From: Prochlorococcus sp. AG-409-L21
GTDB taxonomy: Bacteria > Cyanobacteriota > Cyanobacteriia > PCC-6307 > Cyanobiaceae
NCBI GenBank assembly: GCA_003215475.1
Contig: QCKH01000010.1
Span: 1 to 62,983, forward strand
DNA: 62,983 bases
Direction of reading: 5' to 3'
Under the pieces are notes generated by a model. The model worked only from the letters and a program-made list of their open reading frames with translations, was not told the origin of the DNA and did not search any database. Made by a program: the position numbers and the translations under genes. Each line of letters begins with the position of its first letter. Position 1 is the first letter of the stretch. This document shows positions 32,377 to 40,186 of the stretch, in pieces.

Positions 32377-33297
32377 CTAAGCCGCTAGATTTCTAAATCT
32401 TGTGTACTGGGGTTCAAATAGGAGTTTCACAGTCCCAAGTGGACCATTGCGATGTTTGCAAGTAATTAACTCTGTAATACCTCGATCGATTGTTTCAGGG
32501 TCGTAGTACTCGTCTCGATAAACCATAGCAATTAAATCTCCATGACTTTCTAGTGCAGATGTTTCTCTTAAATCACTAAGCATGGGTCGTTTATTGGAAC
32601 GTAGCTCTAAATCTCTATTTAATTGAGACAAGGCAATAACAGGTACATCTAATTGTTTGGCCATTCTCTTTAGAGCGACAACAACCTTTGAGAGTTCCGC
32701 ATCTCTAGATTCATAAATTGGTCCATCCATTAATTGCACATAGTCAATCAAAACAAGCCCTAGCTCTCCGTGCCCTTGTCTCTTTTTGATCTTTTTGCAT
32801 TTAGAAAAGATTTGCTCGACACTGAGATTACTTTTGTCGCTAATAAATAGTGGCAATTGACCAAGCTTATTGATTGATTCTCCTAGAATTGGCCATTCCT
32901 CTTGAGCTAACCGTCCAGTTCTTAAACGCCCTGTTTCCATTCCTGACTCCATCGATAAAAATCGATAAGTGAGTTGCTCTTTACTCATCTCCAAACTAAA
33001 AATGCAGACTGGAAGATCGTGTAATTGAGCAACATTCTTGGCAATATTTAGACCCATAGCTGTTTTCCCCATTGCTGGCCTTCCGGCAAGGATCATTAGG
33101 TTTCCTCGTTGCAAACCTTGCGTCATGGCATCAAAGTCATAGAAATTGATAGGGATTCCTGGGACAGCAGTGCCAAGAGATCGACCTTCTATCTCATCAA
33201 AAGTTCCGGTCAGGATATTTACCAAAGGTGTTAATTCTTTTGATTTTTTGCGCTGGTGTTTTTCTTTTTGCTTGGATTTCTTTTTCTTTTTACCCAT
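32377..33297 (-). CDS. DnaB-type replicative helicase, motor domain only
   Basis: A 306-residue protein covering only the RecA-like C-terminal domain of DnaB: Walker A GRPAMGKTAMGLNIA near residue 75, Walker B LVLIDYVQLM, then SQLNRDLELRSNKRPMLSDLRE and the terminal MVYRDEYYDPET. The N-terminal primase-interacting domain of the ~460-residue chromosomal DnaB is missing; in its place is a lysine-rich tail (GKKKKKSKQKEKHQRKKSK). Such truncated helicases occur in phages, satellites and cyanobacterial mobile elements. Start taken at ATG 33297; a TTG lies one codon upstream. Divergent from the pilus-type ATPase gene. Confidence 0.88.
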   Translation of the reverse strand: MGKKKKKSKQKEKHQRKKSKELTPLVNILTGTFDEIEGRSLGTAVPGIPINFYDFDAMTQGLQRGNLMILAGRPAMGKTAMGLNIAKNVAQLHDLPVCIFSLEMSKEQLTYRFLSMESGMETGRLRTGRLAQEEWPILGESINKLGQLPLFISDKSNLSVEQIFSKCKKIKKRQGHGELGLVLIDYVQLMDGPIYESRDAELSKVVVALKRMAKQLDVPVIALSQLNRDLELRSNKRPMLSDLRETSALESHGDLIAMVYRDEYYDPETIDRGITELITCKHRNGPLGTVKLLFEPQYTRFRNLAA

Positions 33298-33469
33298 CAA
33301 ATATTTTTGGCTGGACCATCATCTAAACCAGAAAGTCTTGACCTTGCCAGAGGAAGAAATACTTAAGCCTAGATTCCCCTTTTGATATCTGCCATGTTGA
33401 AAGCATTATTACTTTTATTGTGACCTTTAATGGTTTTACTTAGGCTTCAAGAAGAGTTGCTTGGATAAA

Positions 33470-35095
33470 ATGGCTAATGCTGCTGTCATTCGACAATTAA
33501 TTGATAAATACTTTTCGCTTCAATGGTGTAGAGATAATTTGATAGTGCCATTAGAAGTGAAGGCATCGCTTCCTTCTAGTCCTGCCAAGATAACGATTGC
33601 AATTGCTAATTTTCAGTATTTAGGAGCGGTAGGAAATACCATAAAAGAAAGAGTTAAAGGACTGGAATGTAACTTCGAAGAGAGATCCCCCGAAGCAATT
33701 AACAGAATTTTGGATCTTGCAAGTGATGAAAAATTAGTCACTGGTGATGGAACTGAATATTCAGAGTTTTCTGAAGATGCTGTCTTGAATTCATTGAAGA
33801 AAACAACTGATGCAGATGATTCAGAGTTCTCTTTAGATTTTGATGAATTGTTGGAAGAAGAAGAGTTAGATGATGAAGTATGTGACTTAACTGATGAAAT
33901 GTTAGGTAGCGACACTCAAAAAGCTGCGGGGACAGTTCTTATTCATGCATGTCAAAATGATGTTTCGGATATTCATATCGAACCCAAGGAGGATTCTTAT
34001 AAAATAAGAGTTCGTCGTGATGGAGTACTTCAGAATTTTATTTCTATGCCTAGGCTTGCAGGTAAACAACTAATGGCATGTCTAAAAAATATGGCCAATA
34101 TGGATATTGCTGAAAAACAAGCTAGTCAAGATGGAAAGATTTTGCGCCTATTTGAAGGAAATAGATTGGAATTCAGGTGCTCAACAGTACCTGGAAAACA
34201 TGGCGAAATAATGGTGCTAAGGATCTTAAATAGCTCTACAGATTTATTAAGCCTAGATATTTTAATCAATGTAGAAAGTGTTCGAGATAAATTTAGACAA
34301 GCTATCCTTGCTAACAATGGGATGATTATTGTTTCTGGTCCAACAGGTTCAGGAAAATCAACGACTCTCGCTTCTGCTTTAAGAGAAAAGGATAATGGAG
34401 AATTAAAAATTGTCACAGCAGAAGATCCCATTGAATATGATTTGGGTGGTGATATAGCGCAAATACAAGTTAATAGAGCTAAAGAGATGACATTTGTAAA
34501 TCTTCTAAGAACCTTTATGCGTCAAGATCCTGACGTAATTTTTATTGGAGAAACACGTGACCCTGAAACCGCAGAGTCATCATTTGATGCAGCAGAGACA
34601 GGTCATTTGGTTTTTACAACTTTGCATGCAAATACATCCTCAAGTTCATTGACAAGATTATTAGACATGCAGCTTCCTATGTATAAAATCACCGCTTCAG
34701 TTAGAGCTGTTTTATCCCAAAGATTACTTAGAAGAGTATGTACTGCTTGTAGTGTTGAAAGAGAAATTACTGAGGGTGAATCTATAACCTATGGGATTAG
34801 TGAAGGTACAAAGATTAGACAAGCAAATGTTTTATCTGAAGAAGAAAAAATCAAACGCAAGAAAGAGAAAACCTTATGTCAGAAGTGTAATGGTATTGGA
34901 TACAAAGGACGTATTGGGACATATGAGTTGCTTGTTATGAATAAAGCAATTAAAGAAGCAATACGCACGAGTAAAAGTGAAGAAGAGATAGAGGAGATTG
35001 CGATCCAAAATGACATGCTCACATTAAAGACATACGCAATAGAGTTGGTAAAAATGGGATTGACTACTTTGAATGAGTTAGTAAAAGTTTCCTAA
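33470..35095 (+). CDS. PilB/GspE-type secretion or pilus assembly ATPase
   Basis: A 541-residue type II/IV secretion ATPase. Residues 1 to about 145 are a divergent N-terminal domain with an acidic stretch (DFDELLEEEELDDEV). The catalytic part has the Asp-box-like DIHIEPKEDSYKIRVRRDG, Walker A GPTGSGKSTTLA near residue 295, and Walker B-region DPDVIFIGETRDPETAE. A zinc-binding pair of CxxC motifs follows (CTAC, CQKC). The start is ATG 33470; a TTG three codons upstream is in frame. On a mobile element with a pilin-like protein it may assemble a small pseudopilus; function is inferred. Confidence 0.88.
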   Translation: MANAAVIRQLIDKYFSLQWCRDNLIVPLEVKASLPSSPAKITIAIANFQYLGAVGNTIKERVKGLECNFEERSPEAINRILDLASDEKLVTGDGTEYSEFSEDAVLNSLKKTTDADDSEFSLDFDELLEEEELDDEVCDLTDEMLGSDTQKAAGTVLIHACQNDVSDIHIEPKEDSYKIRVRRDGVLQNFISMPRLAGKQLMACLKNMANMDIAEKQASQDGKILRLFEGNRLEFRCSTVPGKHGEIMVLRILNSSTDLLSLDILINVESVRDKFRQAILANNGMIIVSGPTGSGKSTTLASALREKDNGELKIVTAEDPIEYDLGGDIAQIQVNRAKEMTFVNLLRTFMRQDPDVIFIGETRDPETAESSFDAAETGHLVFTTLHANTSSSSLTRLLDMQLPMYKITASVRAVLSQRLLRRVCTACSVEREITEGESITYGISEGTKIRQANVLSEEEKIKRKKEKTLCQKCNGIGYKGRIGTYELLVMNKAIKEAIRTSKSEEEIEEIAIQNDMLTLKTYAIELVKMGLTTLNELVKVS

Positions 35096-35152
35096 AGAGA
35101 ATCTAATCTTCCTGCCTTCATTCTTTTCTAAATTCAAATTTAAGCGCTGAAT

Positions 35153-35302
35153 ATGAAACTCTTACTACTGTCACTCTTTGAAAATCTCGTTAGATTGCTC
35201 AGTTTCTGTCTTGTGAGTTCCTTGGTTGCTCAGGAAGGATTCTATTTGACCTTTTTGGGAAACTCAGATCTTTCTGAGGAGGAGATGACATGCTCGGTGT
35301 AA
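35153..35302 (+). CDS. Tiny ORF with signal-like N-terminus
   Basis: A 49-residue ORF from ATG 35153: MKLLLLSLFENLVRLL at the start, a hydrophobic core up to SSLVAQEG, which looks like a signal peptide with an A-Q cleavage, and an acidic tail (LSEEEMTC). Its stop overlaps the start of the next gene by 13 bases. It could be a real secreted microprotein or the relic of a longer exported protein. Confidence 0.4.
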   Translation: MKLLLLSLFENLVRLLSFCLVSSLVAQEGFYLTFLGNSDLSEEEMTCSV

Positions 35303-35688
35303 AAATTTTCATTTTATTAGTATTCTTTCTATGGCTTTTACCTTCATGGCGTTTTAGATCTCCAAAATCTTTCTCTTTAATAATTGTTGATTGTACTTTT
35401 AATACAGTCGATGGTGGACTTCATATGGCATTAGGACTGATAGCGTACCCAATCGTGATACCACTCTTGTTGCTGGCAGACATTCCTAGATTTATTTGGA
35501 GACCTATTGAGGCTAAATATTCTAAGTTAAGAAGGGCATCCAAAAACCGAATAAGTTATTTACTATCTTTTCTAGTATTTGGTTTTATATTTTTTTCAGC
35601 GGTACAAAGAGAAGGCCGTTTCATTGAGCCTATTGAAAATAATAATGGACCTAATGAATTCCTCTATGATAATTCAAGTAACACCTAG
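35290..35688 (+). CDS. Small island membrane protein
   Basis: A 132-residue protein with three hydrophobic stretches: residues 3-20 (GVKIFILLVFFLWLLPSW), 45-65 (MALGLIAYPIVIPLLLLADI) and 88-103 (YLLSFLVFGFIFFSA). Basic residues lie between segments two and three (RRASKNR). The polar C-terminus is rich in Asn. No family recognised. Starts at ATG 35290; convergent with the FGDGEPL-motif protein, the two stops being at adjacent positions. Confidence 0.5.
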   Translation: MLGVKIFILLVFFLWLLPSWRFRSPKSFSLIIVDCTFNTVDGGLHMALGLIAYPIVIPLLLLADIPRFIWRPIEAKYSKLRRASKNRISYLLSFLVFGFIFFSAVQREGRFIEPIENNNGPNEFLYDNSSNT

Positions 35689-36281
35689 TTTTGGGAATGT
35701 TTTTTCCCAAAAATTCTAATTATTCCAAATAATAGTAATGTAAGTGGAGATACGTAGAAAATCAGTACAGCACCAATGGATTGAAGATCACCTTTCTTTT
35801 TAGTCAAATTTTTCTCGACTTCTAGAGGTTCTCCATCTCCAAAATATCTTATAAGTTTTCCATTCTCAGGTTCTTCAAAAGACTCAATTGTGGCACTTTG
35901 TTTGCAATTTAAGTTCTCTGGACTATAAGTACCTTGCGAATGTTGGTGTGGGTAATGACTACACGTGAATACACTGTATGTTGATATTTGCGGCTCTTTT
36001 TCAATTAATTGAGAACATTTAACACTAAAAATAGGTCCATCAATTCTACCTTTTGACTTTATACAGAAAGCTGGCCTTTTTTTGTTTTTTACTAAAGGCT
36101 CTATATCTCCCCATAGGTTCATCCCATTAGTTATAGAGTTAGCCATGTCGGAAGGCCTTGGATTAGGGTCCTCAACTTGAATTGAGCAGAAAGTTAAGCC
36201 TATAGAAGCAGAAACTGCAAATAGACCTATAGGCCCTACCTTCAAAGGGCCTACTTTAATAGGGCTGAAAAAACCACTCAT
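35685..36281 (-). CDS. Island membrane-anchored protein, paralogue of the 29606 gene
   Basis: A 198-residue protein. The N-terminus has a hydrophobic segment with a cysteine (LFAVSASIGLTFCSIQ) like a lipobox or anchor; the middle is polar with five or six cysteines (AFCIKSK, VKCSQL, FTCSHY, LNCKQ); then comes KLIRYFGDGEPLEVEK and a C-terminal membrane helix (GAVLIFYVSPLTLLLFGII) with a basic tail. Compared with the second half of the protein at 29606-30622, the order cysteine-rich domain, (I)R(F/Y)FGDGEPL, membrane helix is the same. Role unknown. Confidence 0.6.
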   Translation of the reverse strand: MSGFFSPIKVGPLKVGPIGLFAVSASIGLTFCSIQVEDPNPRPSDMANSITNGMNLWGDIEPLVKNKKRPAFCIKSKGRIDGPIFSVKCSQLIEKEPQISTYSVFTCSHYPHQHSQGTYSPENLNCKQSATIESFEEPENGKLIRYFGDGEPLEVEKNLTKKKGDLQSIGAVLIFYVSPLTLLLFGIIRIFGKKHSQN

Positions 36282-36558
36282 TTAAATCTTCAAAAGTGTG
36301 AACAGAAGCTGCTCAGTCAAGCTCCTGATTTTCCTTTTCTATTCATAGAGCTTTTGATGTACTTGAGCAATCTTTCTTTATATACCCAACGGGGTACTTC
36401 TGTAATCTCTCAAGCTGCGAAACTATTGAAGGAGCATTGCGAATGAGTGTTGTAAGAACTGTGCTTATTCAGAACAGTATGCAAAGGTAGTGCATCCATA
36501 AGGAAACAGTGGAAGTGAACCTGTTCAAAGAAGGTTGTTTTTATAAGTCAGATAGGGC

Positions 36559-36711
36559 TTAAAAATCTCCATACTTCCCATGAGGTAGTCTTTTTGCATT
36601 CCAAATTTCCTTGAAAATTTCCTTAGCTCTTTCGGGAGTTAAGGGTTTATCTGAGTCTGGCTTTTGAGTTGTCTTTGTATTGAGTTTTGGTAGATGCTTT
36701 GGAGTTTTCAT
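36559..36711 (-). CDS. Tiny basic ORF downstream of the integrase
   Basis: A 50-residue ORF from ATG 36711, read on the same strand as the recombinase and located after it. Sequence features: very Lys/Pro-rich first half (KTPKHLPKLNTKTTQKPDSD) and a helical second half (TPERAKEIFKEIWNAKR). The charge and size would suit a DNA-binding recombination directionality factor, but that is inference only; no strong ribosome site is visible. Confidence 0.4.
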   Translation of the reverse strand: MKTPKHLPKLNTKTTQKPDSDKPLTPERAKEIFKEIWNAKRLPHGKYGDF

Positions 36712-36933
36712 GTGATTGTGAATTCATTAATTAACTATCTATCCATACAGTCTCAACAGGGATGAAACAGAATGTCCAATGAGGTGACATCTAGATCATC
36801 AGGGTTGAACCTATAGATATTGAGTGTTGGGGTTTGTGTGTTTGGGAGATACAGACAGTGCTTTCTTTATGGTTGTTCGCTGCGCTCACTGAACCATCAG
36901 TAAAGGAAGTTTTGTTGCCTTTAAGTTATCCCT

Positions 36934-37021
36934 TCCCTGTATACGTGAGGGGTCGACCAAATCTATTGCGCTGACAGTGATTATGGAGAATGAGTTTTAT
37001 CTCTCCCTGTATACGTGAGGG
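36934..37021. repeat. Two direct repeats TCCCTGTATACGTGAGGG next to the integrase gene
   Basis: An 18-bp sequence occurs exactly at 36934-36951 and again at 37004-37021, 70 bases apart, each followed by one variable base and TC. Each unit is itself a partial palindrome (TCCCT...AGGG around GTATAC). They lie 28 bases and more beyond the integrase stop. Probably binding sites for the recombinase or an accessory factor. Confidence 0.7.
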
Positions 37022-37048
37022 ATCATGAGAACTCCTGCTATGACTGAA

Positions 37049-38602
37049 TCAATCAGCGTATAACTGAACGACTGCTGCATTGCTTGTCTTCTTCCCGTAC
37101 TCAATATCAGTAATCTCTTTAGTCCTCTTACGTATGTCTATACGTTCGTAGGTGTCCATGATCGTCTTCACGCTATTACCACAGATACGAGCTAACAAGA
37201 AGATATCTGTTCCCTTCATTAAGTGATTTTCAATGAAAGTAGACCTCAATGAGTAGAGCGTATAAGGACGATCAGAAAACTTATGACCTTTTAACTTCCC
37301 TTCATCCATCAACTTATCAACTGCCAATCTCCAATGTTGTTGGATCTTCCTTTGGTTGGGTTGTTTCATCTCATTGTGGATTTGAGCAAACACATAATCA
37401 TCACCTCTTACCTTGTGATTCAGTTCATTCTCTAGGAAGTATTTCCATCGTCTAAAGACATAACCAAGATTGCAAGGAATCTCTCTAACTCTGGAAGTCT
37501 TTGCTCTAACTGTGGTGATAAATGAAATCAGTCGTTCTTCTCGTCCCCACGCATCGTGATTGAGAACCCAGTCAGATGGATTGATATCTAAGTCAGGTGG
37601 TTCGATATAGATTTCACCTTCTTTCCCTTCTTCTTTAATTTCATCAAGGATCTGCTCATATTCTTCTATCGCTTTTGATTTACTGATTCGTCCGACATCA
37701 ATAATCTCGACACTCTTCCATTTCATCTTGCAGATCTCCTCGGGGGACATGCCTGTACTTTTGGCAATTAATAACCAATGCCAGAACATGTTCCTGAAAT
37801 AGATCGACTTCTCTGATCGTCTGCCGAACTGATCCTTCTCATAAGCCAATGGTCTCCACGATTCTCTTATGTAATCAATAATGGTTGTCCAGTCTTCTTG
37901 ATTGATGGCAGGGTTAGCATTTCTATCTGTATCTCTGACTGTGATTCTTGGCAAGAACTGACCATCAAGCCATAGATGAGCAGGGATGTATTTATGTTTG
38001 ACCAGATAGCTCTTTATAAATTCACCTAAGACTGCAAGCTCTCTATGGATCACGATTCTTTTATCTGTTTGCTTGAGTCGGTAGACGGGGTAATCATCAA
38101 ATGTTGTTGTATTGATTTGAGTAGTAAAGGCAACCTTCTTCTTTTTTAAATAGAGCTTGATGTGCCGACAGCAATTGAATTTATGGCTATAGCTTGCTGG
38201 TTGAAAAGCTCCAGCTTCTACACGTTTCTCTTGTTCTAATAGCCACTGATCCATTGCTGATTCAATCACTATCTTTGGACGTTCTTTCTTCTGCTCTTCT
38301 TTAGCAAGTTTCTCTTTTTGCTTGATCAGTTTTTCTTCTCGTTGAATCAGAGTTAGAGGATCAGAGGCATACCTGTAACTAGTCTTCTTCTCAGGTTCTT
38401 TTGCTAATTCAATGGCTGCTTCTGGTGCCATTGCAATGGCTTGCTCTAAAGAACTCGCTCCAAATAATTGCTTCTCTTTATACCTTCTTTGTCCTTCTAC
38501 TTTTTCTTTGTAATACCACTTTCCCGCACTAGTTCCTGAGCCGTAAAGAAGAACTCTCCCACGACCATTTAATACCCTCTCTTGAAGTTGAATCTGTGGC
38601 AA
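37049..38602 (-). CDS. Tyrosine recombinase (integrase)
   Basis: A 517-residue phage-type integrase. The N-terminal third has a long basic linker (about 95-150, Lys/Glu-rich); the core-binding region follows; the catalytic domain covers roughly 240-500. In it I see the beta-strand lysine in AKTSRVREIPC, box II YSLRSTFIENHLMKG with its arginine, and the nucleophile tyrosine in GNSVKTIMDTYERI. In the box I position the usual TGLR reads TGMS, so the first catalytic arginine seems replaced or displaced. It begins at a TTG (38602). Its upstream contains the TGTGTGGAT pair seen in the dispersed repeats. Confidence 0.88.
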   Translation of the reverse strand: MPQIQLQERVLNGRGRVLLYGSGTSAGKWYYKEKVEGQRRYKEKQLFGASSLEQAIAMAPEAAIELAKEPEKKTSYRYASDPLTLIQREEKLIKQKEKLAKEEQKKERPKIVIESAMDQWLLEQEKRVEAGAFQPASYSHKFNCCRHIKLYLKKKKVAFTTQINTTTFDDYPVYRLKQTDKRIVIHRELAVLGEFIKSYLVKHKYIPAHLWLDGQFLPRITVRDTDRNANPAINQEDWTTIIDYIRESWRPLAYEKDQFGRRSEKSIYFRNMFWHWLLIAKSTGMSPEEICKMKWKSVEIIDVGRISKSKAIEEYEQILDEIKEEGKEGEIYIEPPDLDINPSDWVLNHDAWGREERLISFITTVRAKTSRVREIPCNLGYVFRRWKYFLENELNHKVRGDDYVFAQIHNEMKQPNQRKIQQHWRLAVDKLMDEGKLKGHKFSDRPYTLYSLRSTFIENHLMKGTDIFLLARICGNSVKTIMDTYERIDIRKRTKEITDIEYGKKTSNAAVVQLYAD

Positions 38603-38605
38603 AAA

Positions 38606-38627
38606 TGTGTGGATGCTGTGTGGATAT
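38606..38627 (+). repeat. Paired TGTGTGGAT units upstream of the integrase gene
   Basis: TGTGTGGATGC followed directly by TGTGTGGATAT: the same 11-bp tandem arrangement as in the large dispersed repeats, but standing alone in the integrase leader. Could be an arm-type recombinase site or an autoregulatory operator. Confidence 0.6.
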
Positions 38628-38685
38628 GATTTTACTCTTTTTCTTAAAGCCTTGAGATAACTGTTATATTAGCTCTGGTGCGTGG

Positions 38686-38765
38686 TTCATTAGCCAGTAG
38701 CTAGGTTCCTGTTGTACCATGGGATCTCGGCGAAAATTTCAGGTTCGAATGAAGTTAGAATAACT
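38686..38765 (+). repeat. EVE-derived dispersed repeat, copy 2 (truncated)
   Basis: Matches the first ~46 bases of the repeat (TTCATTAGCCAGTAG through CCATGGGATCTC) and then breaks off. It continues into CAGGTTCGAAT (38740-38750), which matches a tRNA T-arm and recurs, with the same downstream bases (AAGTT, GAAT), at 43241. It is 84 bases upstream of the integrase start, a classic place for an attachment site. Confidence 0.75.
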
Positions 38766-38968
38766 CGTTCAGATATAAATTCATTATCCATCAAAGTCCC
38801 TATTTAGGAAAGTAACGGGTGGTATGGGGTCAATGCGACCGTGCTACTTCGTATATATGACCTAATAAATCTCTGTCAACATTCAAGAAGCTTTAATTAA
38901 TTCACGTTTTACTTCTTATGAAATTCACATTCTCTACATTTAGTATATTGATTAAAAGTTAATTTGAT

Positions 38969-39877
38969 ATGAAGAAGCGAAATGCTTTTATAGGTGCAAT
39001 ATTATCTTTAATTCCTCTCGGACAACCATTAATCATCAAAACAGGTTTTGGTTTGTCTACTACTGGATTGATGCTTTTTGTTTCTGAGAATATTTATGCG
39101 AGTAATGATCATTATGAAATCCTCAATAGTGCTTATGAAAAGTTTGAAAAAGGTGATTATTATGGTGCGAAATCTGATTTTACAAAACTTTTAAAAATTG
39201 TCCCAAAATTCTCTCCTGCATATTTTGCTCGTGGTGTCTGTAAAGAGAGATTAAATGATTACAAAGGTGCTCTAGAAGACTATGAAAAATCACTTTCAAT
39301 AGACCGTAATGACTATAACACTTGGCAAGCAATTGGAGTAGTAAAGAGTGCAATGGGTGATTACTATGGAGCAATTTCTGCATATAATTCATCAATCAAA
39401 CTTAATTCAAAAAATGCAGTAGTCTATTTCAATCGTGGGCGTGCCAAAGTGAAATTAAAAGATTTAAATGGAGCAATTCTTGACTATTCAAAAGCGATAG
39501 AAATTAATCCTAAATATGCAAATGCATATTATGGTCGAGGATCTGCGTGGTTCAGTATAGGTGTTGCTACTACAACAATATCGGACTATTCAAAAGCTAT
39601 AGAAATAAATCCAAAATTTGCAGATGCGTTTTATTATCGAGGAAAAACAAAAGAAAGAATTGAAGATGTGGAAGGAGCAATGTCTGACTATACAAAAGCA
39701 ATAGTAATCCTTCCAGAATATAAGGCAGTTTATAAAGCTAGAGGACTGTTAAAAGAAAAAATTGGTGATAAAAAAGGTGCTTGTGATGATTTTAAAAACG
39801 CAGCATCTTTAGGAGATCAATATCGAATAGGTTGGTTACAAAGTACAAGTGGGAAATGGTGTAAAGATATGTTGTAG
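38969..39877 (+). CDS. TPR-repeat protein
   Basis: A 302-residue protein with an N-terminal hydrophobic region (residues ~8-45, possibly a signal anchor) and seven or so tetratricopeptide repeats. They follow the pattern AYY.RG....ly A..DY.KAIEINP (e.g. AILDYSKAIEINPKYANAYYGRG). These repeats mediate protein-protein contacts. It is likely exported or membrane-anchored. Starts at ATG 38969, immediately after repeat copy 2, so it is the first gene of the second block. Confidence 0.8.
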   Translation: MKKRNAFIGAILSLIPLGQPLIIKTGFGLSTTGLMLFVSENIYASNDHYEILNSAYEKFEKGDYYGAKSDFTKLLKIVPKFSPAYFARGVCKERLNDYKGALEDYEKSLSIDRNDYNTWQAIGVVKSAMGDYYGAISAYNSSIKLNSKNAVVYFNRGRAKVKLKDLNGAILDYSKAIEINPKYANAYYGRGSAWFSIGVATTTISDYSKAIEINPKFADAFYYRGKTKERIEDVEGAMSDYTKAIVILPEYKAVYKARGLLKEKIGDKKGACDDFKNAASLGDQYRIGWLQSTSGKWCKDML

Positions 39878-39881
39878 GTTC

Positions 39882-40183
39882 CTATGGTATTGATGAAAAT
39901 GGATCTAAGTCAGAGTAAGACCTGACCGCTTCCTCTGTTAGATGAACTGATAAGAAAGCGTTTTCGCCTTTAAGGATCTGTATATGTCCAATGGCTTCGA
40001 CAAATTCTCCTAGTAGTTCTAAATCGCTTTGAACCCTTTTGAGATTGCCTGTTAAAGATGGCTTTCTCAAGGTTCCAAAGACTATCTTTGCACCATCAAA
40101 GAGTCTGTCTTGATAGCGTTTGTATATTCCATCTCAATTAGTAAAGGGTCTTCAAATCTATTTTTAAAAGCTTCGATTTTCAT
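39882..40183 (-). pseudogene. Frameshifted gene of about 100 codons
   Basis: Two frames join into one protein. From ATG 40183 frame 1 reads MKIEAFKNRFEDPLLIE and soon hits a stop. One base offset, the next frame continues DGIYKRYQDRLFDGAKIVFG into TLRKPSLTGNLKRVQSDLE and on to a stop at 39882, as a coherent polar protein. The switch is near 40133; a single lost base would explain it. The downstream part could also be expressed from TTG 40070 (62 residues). No family recognised. Confidence 0.5.
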
Positions 40184-40186
40184 TTG

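Noticed and set aside
36934-37021. Possible CRISPR array
   Set aside because: Only two 18-bp units and one spacer-like interval, no cas genes; better explained as protein-binding repeats.
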